A stretch of 64,000 nucleotides of DNA from Microbacterium gallinarum (GCF_014837165.1 NZ_JACSPM010000001.1:888304-952303); one strand, 5' to 3'; numbered from the stretch's first letter, positions 35,585 through 44,783 are shown. The notes: a model not told the origin generated them from the sequence alone. Numbers and translations: made by a program.

Positions 35585-36369
35585 GCGTTCTCCTTGGTTG
35601 AAGCCTTGCGCGATGCGGCGGCGAAGGCGGCCACGCGCATCTGCGACTCGGGGGTGTCGAAGCGGGCGCCGATCGAGGCGGCCTCATCGTCGAGGTTCTC
35701 GGCAAACGGCCGGTCGGCGCCCATGCGCACGAGTCGCTTGGCGTGGCCGAACGCCGCGGTCGCGTTCGCGAGCCAGAAGCCCGCGATCTCCTCCGCGCGA
35801 CCGGCGACCTCTGCGGCGGGGAGCACTTCGGCCACCAGCCCCCACTCGAGCGCCTCTTCGGCGCTCAGGGTGCGGTCCTGCAGCAGGAGCTGCAGCGCGC
35901 GTCGCTGACCGACCGCCGCCGGGAGCAGGGTCGAGACGCCGAGGTCGGGAGTCAGCCCGATGTTGGCGTACTTGCTCACGAACTTCGCCGAGTCGGCCGC
36001 GACGATGTAATCGGCGGTCAGCATCAGGCCGAGCCCGCCGCCCGCGACGGCGCCCTGCACCGCGGCGACGATCGGCTTGTCCGACAGCGCAAGCGTGCGG
36101 ATGCCCTCGTGGATGACGTGAGCCGTCTCGGTGACGGCTGCACCGCCGGCGCCGGACGTCGCCATCGCGACCACATCACCGCCGGCGCAGAAGGCCGGGC
36201 CGGCGGCATCCAGGATCACCGCACCGACCGAAGGGTCGGAGGTCACCGCGCGGGCGATGTCGCGCCAGCGGCCGCCCATCTCGAAGTCCATCGCGTTCAG
36301 CGACGCCGGCCGGTTGAAGGTCACGCGGGCGAGCCCGCGCTCGACGTGGAGGAGGATCGAATCGCTCAT
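35581..36369 (-). CDS. Enoyl-CoA hydratase/isomerase family protein lacking the hydratase glutamates
   Basis: 262 residues. Crotonase fold with NRPASLNAMDFEMGGRW and the oxyanion-hole segment FCAGGDVVAM. At the two catalytic positions it has GGGLGLMLTAD instead of GGGCELA, and ANIGLTPDLGVSTLLPAAVG where hydratases carry a second Glu. The TPD.G pattern resembles PaaG-type isomerases and hydrolases. I therefore read it as an enoyl-CoA isomerase-like protein. It sits between two SDR genes: 13 nt after the first, overlapping the second. Confidence 0.85.
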   Translation of the reverse strand: MSDSILLHVERGLARVTFNRPASLNAMDFEMGGRWRDIARAVTSDPSVGAVILDAAGPAFCAGGDVVAMATSGAGGAAVTETAHVIHEGIRTLALSDKPIVAAVQGAVAGGGLGLMLTADYIVAADSAKFVSKYANIGLTPDLGVSTLLPAAVGQRRALQLLLQDRTLSAEEALEWGLVAEVLPAAEVAGRAEEIAGFWLANATAAFGHAKRLVRMGADRPFAENLDDEAASIGARFDTPESQMRVAAFAAASRKASTKENA

Positions 36370-36382
36370 CAGAGTCCTGGTT

Positions 36383-37144
36383 CTACTTGGGAGCCATGCG
36401 GATGGCGCCGTCGAGGCGGATGGTCTCGCCGTTCAGGTAGCCGTTGTCGACGATCGACTCGACGAGTCGCGCGTACTCGTCGGGCCTGCCGAGGCGCTGC
36501 GGGTACGGGACCTGCTCGCCGAGGGAGTCCTGGGCGGCCTGCGGCAGCCCCATCAGCATCGGCGTCTCCATGATGCCGGGGGCGATCGTCACGACGCGGA
36601 TGCCGTAGCGCGCCAGCTCGCGGGCGATCGGGAGCGTCATCGCGTGCACGCCTCCCTTGCTCGCGGCGTACGCGGGCTGACCGATCTGGCCGTCGAACGC
36701 CGCGACACTCGCGGTGTTGACGATGACGCCGCGCCCTCCGTCCGTTTCGGGCTCGGTGCGGGCCATCGCCGCGGACGCCTGCGCCACCACGTTGTACGTG
36801 CCGATGAGGTTCACGCGGATGATGCGCTCGAAGCCTTCGAGCGGTGTCGGCGCGCCCTCACGATCGAGGATCTTCGCGGGCGGGGCGATTCCGGCGCAGT
36901 TCACGACCACGCGCAGCGGTCCGGCCGCCGACGCGGTCTCGACGGCGGCGGCGACCTGACCGGGGTCGGTCACGTCGGCCGGAGCGAAGGACCCGCCCAG
37001 CTCGGCAGCGACGTCGGCACCGGCGGACTGCGGCAGGTCGACGATCGTGACGGCGGCGCCTGCTGCGGCCAGGCGGCGCGCCGTCGCGAGCCCGAGCCCG
37101 CTTGCACCGCCCGTGACGAGGGCGGAGGCACCCGTGAGATCCAT
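36383..37144 (-). CDS. SDR, 3-hydroxyacyl-CoA dehydrogenase type II (HSD17B10-like)
   Basis: 253 residues from [20 protein letters not shown], preceded by GAAGGAG; the frame extends a few codons further without a ribosome-binding site. It oxidises 3-hydroxyacyl-CoA, with 2-methyl-3-hydroxybutyryl-CoA (isoleucine breakdown) as the best-known substrate of the type. Motifs: GGASGLG cofactor loop, [41 protein letters not shown] with YxxxK, and the C-terminal [12 protein letters not shown]. It is the first gene of a three- or four-gene operon. Confidence 0.91.
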   Translation of the reverse strand: MDLTGASALVTGGASGLGLATARRLAAAGAAVTIVDLPQSAGADVAAELGGSFAPADVTDPGQVAAAVETASAAGPLRVVVNCAGIAPPAKILDREGAPTPLEGFERIIRVNLIGTYNVVAQASAAMARTEPETDGGRGVIVNTASVAAFDGQIGQPAYAASKGGVHAMTLPIARELARYGIRVVTIAPGIMETPMLMGLPQAAQDSLGEQVPYPQRLGRPDEYARLVESIVDNGYLNGETIRLDGAIRMAPK

Positions 37145-37253
37145 GCGTTCTCCTTCGAACAGCCAAGACATTGCATCCCACCATACGCGGGACTGAGTCT
37201 CAGATCCGACCGGGATGCCACGTCCAGGCTAGTGGGCGGAGCATGATGGTGGC

Positions 37254-37598
37254 ATGGCGGTGAAGCTGAAGCGGGTCTACGACGATCCCTCACCCGACGA
37301 CGGGTACCGCGTGCTGGTCGATCGCCTGTGGCCCCGCGGTCTGACGAAGGAGCGCGCCGCCGTCGACAGCTGGGCGAAGGACGCGGCCCCCTCCGCCGAG
37401 CTGCGCCGGGCGTACCACCAGGGCGACCTCCCCTGGGAGGAGTTCGAGGCGGCCTACCGCCGCGAGCTGACAGGCAACCCGGCGGTCGCGGCGCTGCGTG
37501 CGGAGCTCGCGGCGCGGCCCACGTCGACGCTCCTGTTCAGCGTGAACGACGCGCTGCGCAATCACGCCGTGATCCTGCTCGACGTGCTGGGACTCTGA
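37254..37598 (+). CDS. DUF488 family protein
   Basis: 114 residues. DUF488 hallmarks: LKRVYDDPSPDDGYRVLVDR and LWPRGLTKERAAVDSWAKDAAPS near the start, and the C-terminal LLFSVNDALRNHAVIL. Members are small soluble proteins found beside varied genes, some proposed to act on nucleic acid or thiol chemistry; the role is not settled. The stop is 4 nt before the GTG of the kinase gene that follows, so the two are probably co-translated. Confidence 0.9.
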   Translation: MAVKLKRVYDDPSPDDGYRVLVDRLWPRGLTKERAAVDSWAKDAAPSAELRRAYHQGDLPWEEFEAAYRRELTGNPAVAALRAELAARPTSTLLFSVNDALRNHAVILLDVLGL

Positions 37599-37602
37599 CG
37601 CG

Positions 37603-38328
37603 GTGTCCATCCCCGTCGGCGATGTGCCCGTGCCCGAGCGTGTCCGCACGCTGGCGCACGGTGCCGCGCTGACGCCGGTCTGGCGGAACAACCACGGCGG
37701 CGTCACCTTCCGCACCGACGACGAGCGCTACATCAAGCACGGCCCGCGCAACGCGGAGTCCTCGCTCGCGGACGAGACCGTGCGCCTCGAGTGGGCGGGT
37801 CGCTGGATCCTCGTGCCGCACGTGCTCGAGGCCGGTGCCGACGACACCGAGGAGTGGCTCGTGACCCGGGCGATCTCCGGAGAGAGCGCTGCCGCCGCAC
37901 GGTGGCTGGCCGAGCCGGCGGTCGCCGTCCGGGCCGTCGGCGAGGGCCTGCGCGCGCTCCACGACGCGCTGCCCGTCGAGGACTGCCCGTTCGACTGGTC
38001 GGTGCCGTCGCGGATCGCGAACGCGGCGGGCCGCGGCATCCGGATCCCCGACTCCCTCCGCGAGGCGCCGCCGATCGACCGGCTGGTGGTCTGTCACGCG
38101 GATGCCTGCTGCCCGAACACGCTCCTCGGCGACGACGGACGGTGGCTCGCGCACGTCGACCTGGGTCTGCTGGGGACCGGCGATCGCTGGGGCGACATCG
38201 CCGTGGCGTCGATGAGCACGGAGTGGAACTACGGCCCCGGCTGGGAGGATGCGCTGATCGAGGCGTACGGGGTCGAGCCCGACCGAGACCGCGTGACCTA
38301 CTACCGCGACCTCTGGAACGCGACCTGA
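37603..38328 (+). CDS. APH(3')-like aminoglycoside phosphotransferase
   Basis: 241 residues from GTG. Kinase-fold phosphotransferase of the APH family. The catalytic loop reads VVCHADACCPNTLLGDDG (about residues 163-180), matching HGDxCxPN with Ala for Gly, and the metal-binding DLGLLGTGDRWGDIAVA follows, matching D.GRLG.ADR..D. It is slightly shorter than classical APH(3') enzymes (~260), with a reduced N-lobe. It may phosphorylate aminoglycosides or another small molecule; resistance cannot be concluded from sequence. It follows DUF488 by 4 nt. Confidence 0.85.
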   Translation: MSIPVGDVPVPERVRTLAHGAALTPVWRNNHGGVTFRTDDERYIKHGPRNAESSLADETVRLEWAGRWILVPHVLEAGADDTEEWLVTRAISGESAAAARWLAEPAVAVRAVGEGLRALHDALPVEDCPFDWSVPSRIANAAGRGIRIPDSLREAPPIDRLVVCHADACCPNTLLGDDGRWLAHVDLGLLGTGDRWGDIAVASMSTEWNYGPGWEDALIEAYGVEPDRDRVTYYRDLWNAT

Positions 38329-38353
38329 AGGCCCCGATCGCCGGGGCGACTCG

Positions 38354-39457
38354 TCACTCCACACGCTCCCAGCGGTTCCCGCCCGCCCCGCGGGCCCGAG
38401 CCATCGCGGCATGCGCGGCGTCGATCAGCTGGACCGCGTCGTAGCCGACGGTGCGCACGGGGGCCCAGCCCACGCTCGCCGACAGCTCGGTCTCGATCGG
38501 CTGATCGGGGGTGACCGTGCCGATGCGCTCCAGCAGGTCGCGGATGCTCTCGCGCACGACCCCGTCCGGTCGTGACAGCAGCACCAGGAAGCCGTACGGC
38601 GAGTCCGGGCCGATGTCGGCCTCGACGGGGAAGGAGGCTCGCACGTCCGCCGCGAAGCGCGCCATGATCCGCTGCAGTCCGGGCTCCCCCACGGCGACCC
38701 GCAGGGGCCCGGTGTCGTCGAGCGACAGCGACAGCATCGCCCAGTTGCGGTCCTCGGCGGTCGCCGCGCGCGCCAGCCGGTCGTCTGCGATGTGCGCGAA
38801 CTCCGTCTGTCCCTTCACCTCGGCGACCGAGTCGGCGAACCGCGTCAGGAACAGCAGCGAGATCAGCGCGCACGTCAGGTACACGACCTGGCCGACCACC
38901 TTCACGTCCGGCAGGGCCGTGTGCTGCGTGCCGCCGTCGGCCAGCAGGGCGGCTGAGACGCTGGCGACGCCGATCAGAGGCAGCACGAGCGACACGACGG
39001 TCAGCGGCAGCAGCATCCCTCCTCCGCGCTCCGGGCGGCGCAGCAGCTCGACGGCCGACAGCGCGGCCATCACGGTGGAGCCGAAGTAGGCCACCGAGTA
39101 TGCGAGCGAGTGAACCGGCAGCCCCGCCGTCGCCAGCAGCAGGCCCGCGCTCGCGACGCCCTGGGCGACGGCGATCCACGACCGGGCCGGTGCGGCGCGC
39201 TCGGCGCGCAGGCCCGACCAGACCAGTGCCGGCGCGCCGAGCATGAGTCCCACCGCGATGTCGTCGATCCAGTCGAGGGTCGTCGCGTCGGCGACGATGA
39301 CCCCGAACGTGCCGAGGGTGACGAGGAAGAACACCATCGACCACAGCAGGGTCGACCAGGTCGGGCGGTAGAGGAAGCCGAGACCGAACATGAGCAGCGC
39401 GGCGAGGATGGCGAACACCGCCAGCAGCGCTTCGCCTTCCAGCGTGGACGACGTCAT
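38354..39457 (-). CDS. 7-TM protein with degenerate GGDEF domain
   Basis: 367 residues; the ATG overlaps the histidine kinase stop (ATGA). Residues ~10-215 form about seven hydrophobic helices. The C-terminal ~150 residues align with a diguanylate cyclase fold: LSLDDTGPLRVAVGEPGLQR, then YGFLVLLSRPDG at the place of the GGDEF loop, IETELSASVGWAPV, and the closing AAHAAMARARGAGGNRWE, which mirrors D.AMY.AK..GRNR. The GGDEF signature and its metal-binding Asp are missing, so cyclase activity is unlikely. Probably a sensory or c-di-GMP-independent scaffold partner of the two-component system. Confidence 0.82.
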   Translation of the reverse strand: MTSSTLEGEALLAVFAILAALLMFGLGFLYRPTWSTLLWSMVFFLVTLGTFGVIVADATTLDWIDDIAVGLMLGAPALVWSGLRAERAAPARSWIAVAQGVASAGLLLATAGLPVHSLAYSVAYFGSTVMAALSAVELLRRPERGGGMLLPLTVVSLVLPLIGVASVSAALLADGGTQHTALPDVKVVGQVVYLTCALISLLFLTRFADSVAEVKGQTEFAHIADDRLARAATAEDRNWAMLSLSLDDTGPLRVAVGEPGLQRIMARFAADVRASFPVEADIGPDSPYGFLVLLSRPDGVVRESIRDLLERIGTVTPDQPIETELSASVGWAPVRTVGYDAVQLIDAAHAAMARARGAGGNRWERVE

Positions 39458-41112
39458 CCGGCCTCCCTCGGGATTCTGGTGGTCACGGTGGTGCCGACCC
39501 CCGGCATGCTCTCGACCCCGATGGAGCCGCCGTGGTCCTCGACGATCTCGCGCACGATCCGCATGCCGAGACCGGTGCCGGGGATGCCGCTGTCGAGCAC
39601 CGCGCGTGAGCGGTAGAAGTCCTCGTAGATGCGCGGGAGGTCGGCGGGCAGGATTCCGATGCCGTCGTCGGTCACCACGAACTCGACGTCGGCGCCGACC
39701 GCGCGCGCGATGACGGTGACCGAGCCACCCGCGGGGGTGTACTTCACGGCGTTGCTGAGGAGGTTGTCGACGACCTGGCGCAGGCGGAAGGCATCCGCCC
39801 ACACCTCCAACGGATCCCCCGGAGCGAGGTCGAGAGCGATGTCGCGCTCCGCCGCGAGCGGCTCGAACGAGTCGACCGAGGCGTCGAGGATCTTGCGCAG
39901 GTCGGTCACGGCCCGCGGGCCCCGGTCGGGGTCGGCGACCTGCTCGACCGGCGCACTGAGGATGGTCGAGACGAGCTTGCGCATGCGCTCGCCGGACTCC
40001 TCGATGATGCGGATGCGGCGGACCGCGTCGTCGTCCAGGTCGTCGCGGTCGAGCAGCCGATCCACCTGGCCGAGCAGGGCCGTGAGGGGATTGCGCAGCT
40101 CGTGCGAGACCACCGAGGCCAGTGCGTCGCGGCGCTGCTGCGCCTGCAGCACGTCGGTGACGTCGCGCACGATCAGCACGGTGCTCGGCTCCTCCTCGCC
40201 GTGCGCCGGCTGCGGTCGCGTCGTGACCGCCAGCGCATGCCAGCGGCCGTCGGGGTCGTAGAGCCAGATCCGCTCTTCATCGAGCCACTCGCCGCGCGCG
40301 GCGCGGGCGAACGTGCGATCGCGCGTGCGCAGGGCGGTGCCGCGCAGCGAGTCGTACTCGACTGAGTGCGCCGGCTGGCCGGGGTCGGCGACGTCGAGTG
40401 CGTACAGCCCGCGATAGGCGGCGTTGGCCGAGAGGAGCTCGCCATCCGGGGCGACGCGCGCGATGCCGATGCTGACGTCGTCGAGCGTGTCGCTCACCCG
40501 GCGCTTCTCGATCGACACCTGCTCGAGCGACGCCGTCGACCGGCGCGCCTGCCGGCGCAGGAGCGTGCGGTAGGCGGCCGCCTGGCGCGCCGCGTTGTTG
40601 ACGGTGATCCCGATGAACGCGAGTGCGAGGAGCGCGATGAGAACGCGCAGCGCGCTGGCGCGCGACACCTCGTTCACGAGCACCTCGACGAGGGCGGCGA
40701 CGGCGACGACCGCCAGACCCCCCGCGAGCCGCAGCAGGCCGAACTGCGTCGCGAGCCACGCGATCGGGAAGACCCAGAGGTGGGAGAGGCGCAGGTCGGT
40801 GTTGAAGGTGAGAAGGGCGATCCACACGATGTCGAGGTACGGCAGCACGGCGGGCGCGGAGTCGGGCAGGCCGCGCCACGGGACGATGAGCGACCCGATG
40901 GTCGTCAGGAAGATGCCCGTGGTGCCGATCGCCACCGACCCGATCGCGAGAACGCTCGCGTCGAGGATCGCCACACCCACGATGACGATCCCGGTCACGG
41001 CGCACAGCGCGAGCTGCCAGATCCAGATGGAGCGCACACGGGCGTCCGCCTCGGCGAGGTCGAGCGCGGGAGAGCTCAGCCTGACCGGACCGGTCGTGTC
41101 CCAGGCCCCCAT
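39454..41112 (-). CDS. Membrane sensor histidine kinase (6 TM, PAS, HisKA, HATPase)
   Basis: 552 residues. Residues ~25-185 hold about six hydrophobic helices; a PAS-type domain follows (~210-320, ISIGIARVAPDGELLSANAAYR). The dimerisation box is VVSHELRNPLTALLGQVDRL with His337 as phospho-acceptor; the ATPase domain shows the N box NLLSNAVKYTP, G1 VTDDGIGILP, and G2 GIPGTGLGMRIVREIVEDHGG. It autophosphorylates and passes phosphate to the regulator encoded 9 nt upstream. The signal is unknown; the integral-membrane input suggests a membrane or hydrophobic stimulus. Confidence 0.94.
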   Translation of the reverse strand: MGAWDTTGPVRLSSPALDLAEADARVRSIWIWQLALCAVTGIVIVGVAILDASVLAIGSVAIGTTGIFLTTIGSLIVPWRGLPDSAPAVLPYLDIVWIALLTFNTDLRLSHLWVFPIAWLATQFGLLRLAGGLAVVAVAALVEVLVNEVSRASALRVLIALLALAFIGITVNNAARQAAAYRTLLRRQARRSTASLEQVSIEKRRVSDTLDDVSIGIARVAPDGELLSANAAYRGLYALDVADPGQPAHSVEYDSLRGTALRTRDRTFARAARGEWLDEERIWLYDPDGRWHALAVTTRPQPAHGEEEPSTVLIVRDVTDVLQAQQRRDALASVVSHELRNPLTALLGQVDRLLDRDDLDDDAVRRIRIIEESGERMRKLVSTILSAPVEQVADPDRGPRAVTDLRKILDASVDSFEPLAAERDIALDLAPGDPLEVWADAFRLRQVVDNLLSNAVKYTPAGGSVTVIARAVGADVEFVVTDDGIGILPADLPRIYEDFYRSRAVLDSGIPGTGLGMRIVREIVEDHGGSIGVESMPGVGTTVTTRIPREAG

Positions 41113-41121
41113 GGCCGCAGT

Positions 41122-41880
41122 CTAAGCCGACTCGTCCTCGGTGAGCCGATAGCCCACGCCTCGCACGGTCTCGATGTACCGCGGGGCCACGGAGTCTTCG
41201 GCGAGCTTGCGCCGGAGGTTGGCGATGTGCGTCTCCATCGTGCGCAGATCGACGTCGGTGATCGGCGCCGCGTCCTGACGGTCGCCGCGCACCACCATGA
41301 CCAGCTCGCTCTTGGCTCGCACACGGCGCCCGGTCTGAAGGAGGGCGACGAGGATGTCGAACTCGGTGCGCGTGAGCGCCACCTCGGCTCCGTCGCGGCG
41401 CACGACCCGCGTTGCGCGGTCGACCACGAGATCCTGGTGCCGCAGCACGGTGTCGTCCGCTGCATCCGTGCGCTGCGTCGACGCAGCCGCGGCGTCGGGC
41501 TGGCGGACGCGCCGGAGCACCGAGTCGATGCGGGCGCGGAATTCGCGGGCGCGAAACGGCTTCGCGACGAAGTCATCCGCCCCCGCCGACAGCGCCAGCA
41601 CGGCGTCGGCCTCATCGGTGAGCGCCGACACGACGATGATGTGCGTCGCGCTCCGCGCGCGGATGCGCCGGGTGGCCTCGAGGCCGTCGATGCCCGGCAT
41701 GTTGATGTCGACGGTCGTGATGAGGGGGTTGTGCTCGACGGCGGCCCGCACACCGTCGGCGCCGTTGTCGACGGCGATCGTGTGCAGCCCCGCACCGTCG
41801 AGGATGTCGACGAGGAGTTCCCGTACGATCTCGTCGTCTTCGATGACCACTGCGGTGGACGACGTGATGGCGGCGTTCAC
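41122..41880 (-). CDS. OmpR/PhoB-family response regulator
   Basis: 252 residues from a GTG preceded by GGAGGAG. Receiver domain (1-125) with the acidic pocket Glu14-Asp15-Asp16, phospho-acceptor Asp58 (TTVDINMPGIDG), Ser/Thr switch VVSAL and Lys in FVAKPFRAREF. A ~25-residue linker leads to a winged-helix DNA-binding domain (~155-250) with EVALTRTEFDILVALLQ, DLRTMETHIANLRRKL and YIETVRGVGYRL. The order regulator-kinase-GGDEF-like protein suggests a single operon. Target genes are unknown. Confidence 0.95.
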   Translation of the reverse strand: MNAAITSSTAVVIEDDEIVRELLVDILDGAGLHTIAVDNGADGVRAAVEHNPLITTVDINMPGIDGLEATRRIRARSATHIIVVSALTDEADAVLALSAGADDFVAKPFRAREFRARIDSVLRRVRQPDAAAASTQRTDAADDTVLRHQDLVVDRATRVVRRDGAEVALTRTEFDILVALLQTGRRVRAKSELVMVVRGDRQDAAPITDVDLRTMETHIANLRRKLAEDSVAPRYIETVRGVGYRLTEDESA

Positions 41881-41961
41881 TGTGACTCCTCCGCGGCTGG
41901 CCTGGATCCGTTATACACCGCCGGGCACGGACCGTAGCGCGCCCGGCCAGCGAGTGCCAGC

Positions 41962-42504
41962 ATGGAACGCGACATGACCGACAGCACCGAGAAGAACGCG
42001 CGCCCCGCCATCACCGGCACCGTCACCGACATCGACGGCCACCCGAACCTCGTGCTCACGCGGGCCTTCCCGCTGCACGCGCCCGAGCTCTGGCGAGAGC
42101 TCACCGACTCCGCCCGCCTGGAGCGGTGGATCGGCCGGTGGGAGGGCGACCCGAAGACCGGTCGCGTCGCATTCTTCATGACCGCCGAGGGCGAGGATGT
42201 CCCGCCCGAGGAGTACACGATCCTCGAGTGCGATCCCCCGCGCCGGTTCGCCGGCGACACCTCGGCCGCGACCGGCTCGTGGCACCTGTGGTTCGAGCTC
42301 GTCGACAAGGGCGAGGCGACGCTCCTGGTGTTCGGTCAGCGGCTCAACCCCGGCGAGGACGTCGGCTCGATCGGCCCGGGCTGGGAGTACTACCTCGATC
42401 GGCTGGTGGCGGTGACGAAGGGGCGGGATGCCTCGACCATCGCGTGGGAGGCCTACTTCCCCGCCATGCAGCCGGCTTATCAGACGCTCGTCGCCGCCGG
42501 CTGA
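41962..42504 (+). CDS. SRPBCC/AHSA1-family protein
   Basis: 180 residues; the start may be the first ATG (41962) or MTDSTEKN twelve nt later. A START-like hydrophobic cavity fold with the AHSA1 pattern: LVLTRAFPLHAPELWRELTD and RLERWIGRWEGDP, then YTILECDPPRRFAGDTS and a C-terminal GWEYYLDRLVAVTKG. Members bind small hydrophobic ligands or act as Hsp90-activator-like proteins; the ligand is unknown. It is divergent from the two-component operon (81 bp) and converges on ykoC. Confidence 0.88.
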   Translation: MERDMTDSTEKNARPAITGTVTDIDGHPNLVLTRAFPLHAPELWRELTDSARLERWIGRWEGDPKTGRVAFFMTAEGEDVPPEEYTILECDPPRRFAGDTSAATGSWHLWFELVDKGEATLLVFGQRLNPGEDVGSIGPGWEYYLDRLVAVTKGRDASTIAWEAYFPAMQPAYQTLVAAG

Positions 42505-42513
42505 CCGCGCGGG

Positions 42514-43320
42514 TCAGGACCACACGAAGCGGAAGCTGCCGGTCGCGACGGCTGCGGTGATGGCGAGCGCCATGATGACGATGCCGCCGAGCAGCGCGAC
42601 GGCGTCACGAGCGTGCAGCCGTGACGGGCGCGACCACGTGCGGGGGATGCCCGACCCGAACCCGCGCGCCTCCATGGCGGTCGCGAGCTTCTCGCCTCGA
42701 CGCACCGCGAACACGAGCAGCACGAATGCCATCGAGAAGAACCGGCGCACGGCGCCGGTGTCGCCGATCCCCCTGGAGCGGCGTGCGAGCTGCATGCTGC
42801 GCCAGTCGTCGAGGAAGAGCCCGAGCGTGCGCGTGCCGGCGAGCACACCGAGCACGAAGCGTGAAGGAAGCTTCGCGACCTGGGCGAGGGCGTCGGCGAG
42901 TTCGGTGGGGTCGGTGCGGCCGAACAGCAGGATGGTCGGCAGGGCGAGGGCGACGACTCGCACACTGACCGCGATCGCGAGGGCGATGGAGTCGTCGCTG
43001 ATCGTGGCGTACCAGAACGTTGCGTAGATCTGTCCGCCGGGCTCCGCGTACAGGAGCATGCTCACTCCCGCCACGGGCGCGAACAGCGCGATCGGCAGCA
43101 GCCGCTTGGCGACCGTGGCGATCGGCAGGCCCGTGAGCGGCACGCAGGCGAGCTGCAGCGCGATGGCGGCGAGAGCGCTCACGACGTCGATCGATGCGAA
43201 CAGGGGCACCGAGAGCAGCAGCGCGAGCACCACCTTGGTCACGGGATTGACGCCGTCGAGCCAGGCCGCTTTCTCTTCGCGGGTGATCGCGCCGGCCGCG
43301 CCGGCGTCGAGGGCCGTCAT
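42514..43320 (-). CDS. ykoC: ECF transporter T component (YkoC-like)
   Basis: 268 residues with about five to six membrane helices. It is the transmembrane coupling subunit (EcfT) of an energy-coupling-factor transporter. The cytosolic coupling motifs are visible: TRTLGLFLDDWRSMQLARRSRGIG near residue 170 (the Ala-Arg-x-Arg-Gly type) and EARGFGSGIPRTW (~225-237). The start overlaps the ATPase stop by 4 nt (ATGA). It is the last gene of the ykoE-D-C set that lies under a TPP riboswitch, so thiamine or its pyrimidine precursor is the probable cargo. Confidence 0.92.
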   Translation of the reverse strand: MTALDAGAAGAITREEKAAWLDGVNPVTKVVLALLLSVPLFASIDVVSALAAIALQLACVPLTGLPIATVAKRLLPIALFAPVAGVSMLLYAEPGGQIYATFWYATISDDSIALAIAVSVRVVALALPTILLFGRTDPTELADALAQVAKLPSRFVLGVLAGTRTLGLFLDDWRSMQLARRSRGIGDTGAVRRFFSMAFVLLVFAVRRGEKLATAMEARGFGSGIPRTWSRPSRLHARDAVALLGGIVIMALAITAAVATGSFRFVWS

Positions 43321-44783
43321 CGCAGCACTCCTGCAGGCGCGGCGAGCTCGATGCGGTGGCCACCCAGATGACGCGCGACCTCGGCGTCGTGGGTGACTGC
43401 GATCACCGTGGTGCCCGCAGAGATCTCGGACTGCAGCAGCCGGACGAGTTCGATCCAGCCGCGGCGGTCCTGACCGAAGGTCGGCTCGTCGAGCACGATC
43501 ACGGGCGGCGCGTCGGCGAGCACGGTGGCGACGGAGAGACGCCGCTTCTGGCCGCCCGACAGCGTGAACGGGTTCGCCTCGGCGAGCGCTGCGAGGTGCA
43601 GTCGCTCGAGGAGCTCCTCGACGATGACATCGACGGCGGCGCGTTCCACCCCCCGCGCACGCGGTCCGATCGCGAGCTCGTCACGCACGGTCGAGGCGAG
43701 GAACTGATGCTCGGGCTCCTGGAACACGGTGCCGATCCGGGTGAGCAGCTCGCGCGACTTCCACTCCGACGGACGACGGCCCGATTTCGCCGCGAGCTCG
43801 GGCGCCGCCTGCACGGTGCCGTCGAACTCGGGCAGAAGACCGGCCAGCGTGAGCGCGAGCGTGGACTTCCCGGCGCCGTTGGGCCCGGTGACGATGGTCG
43901 CTCGGCTCTTCGGAACGCGCAGGTCCAGCCCCGCGCGCACGAGTGTGCGCCCGTCCCGGGAGATCGCGAGCCCGGCGGCTTCGAGCGCTGCCGGACCATC
44001 CGCGCGGCGGTCGAGCGCAGGAAGGTCGATCGGATGATCCGGCACCCACACGCCCGCGGCTGCGAGCGCGTCGCCGAGCCGCGAGAACACGACGTCGGGC
44101 GGTCCGTCGGCGAGGAGGCCGCCGTCGGCGCCCACCACGATCACGCGCGTCATCAGATCCGCCCAGACCGCGGTGCGGTGCTCGATGATGACGAGCGTGG
44201 CACCGGTCTGCGACACCGCGCGCTCGACGCTGTCGCGCACCTCGCGGACCCCGTCGGGATCGAGGTTCGCGGTCGGCTCATCCAGCAGCAGCACACCCGG
44301 GCGCATGGCAAGCGCCCCGGCCAGGGCGAGCCGCTGCTTCTGACCTCCGGAGAGCGCCTTGGTCGGACGGCTGAGCGGCACGTCGAGTCCGACGTCCGCC
44401 AGCGCCTCGGCGACGCGTCCGGGGATCTCAGCGGCGGGAATGCCCAGGTTCTCGCAGCCGAACGCCACGTCGTCGCCGACCTTCGACAGCACGACGCCGG
44501 CGTCCGGATCCTGCAGCACCAGGCCGACGCGACCGCGATGCGCGTCGGGCCGCTCGCCGTCGATCAGGAGCCGTCCCGACTCATGACCCTCATCAGCGCC
44601 GCCGAGCAGACCGGCGATGCCTGCGAGCAGGGTCGACTTCCCGGCGCCCGACGCTCCGAGCAGCAGCACGCGCTCGCCGGGCTCGATCGTGAACGACACG
44701 TCGCGCACCGCCGGCGCACGCCTGCCCGCGTAGCGCCAGCCCCAGCCGGCCGCGGTGATGCGACCAGGACGCACCGGGGGCAC
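43317..44783 (-). CDS. ykoD: ECF transporter double ATPase (YkoD-like)
   Basis: 488 residues from a GTG 2 nt after the ykoE stop. Two fused ABC ATPase domains. First: Walker A LLGASGAGKSTLL (~42), signature ALSGGQKQRLALAGAL, Walker B VLLLDEPTANLDPDG. Second: Walker A VTGPNGAGKSTLALT (~300), signature TLSGGQKRRLSVATVL, Walker B VIVLDEPTFGQDRRGW. Such fusions replace separate EcfA/EcfA' subunits. It powers the S and T components encoded on either side. The FGQD variant after the second Walker B is common in YkoD proteins. Confidence 0.94.
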   Translation of the reverse strand: MPPVRPGRITAAGWGWRYAGRRAPAVRDVSFTIEPGERVLLLGASGAGKSTLLAGIAGLLGGADEGHESGRLLIDGERPDAHRGRVGLVLQDPDAGVVLSKVGDDVAFGCENLGIPAAEIPGRVAEALADVGLDVPLSRPTKALSGGQKQRLALAGALAMRPGVLLLDEPTANLDPDGVREVRDSVERAVSQTGATLVIIEHRTAVWADLMTRVIVVGADGGLLADGPPDVVFSRLGDALAAAGVWVPDHPIDLPALDRRADGPAALEAAGLAISRDGRTLVRAGLDLRVPKSRATIVTGPNGAGKSTLALTLAGLLPEFDGTVQAAPELAAKSGRRPSEWKSRELLTRIGTVFQEPEHQFLASTVRDELAIGPRARGVERAAVDVIVEELLERLHLAALAEANPFTLSGGQKRRLSVATVLADAPPVIVLDEPTFGQDRRGWIELVRLLQSEISAGTTVIAVTHDAEVARHLGGHRIELAAPAGVLR

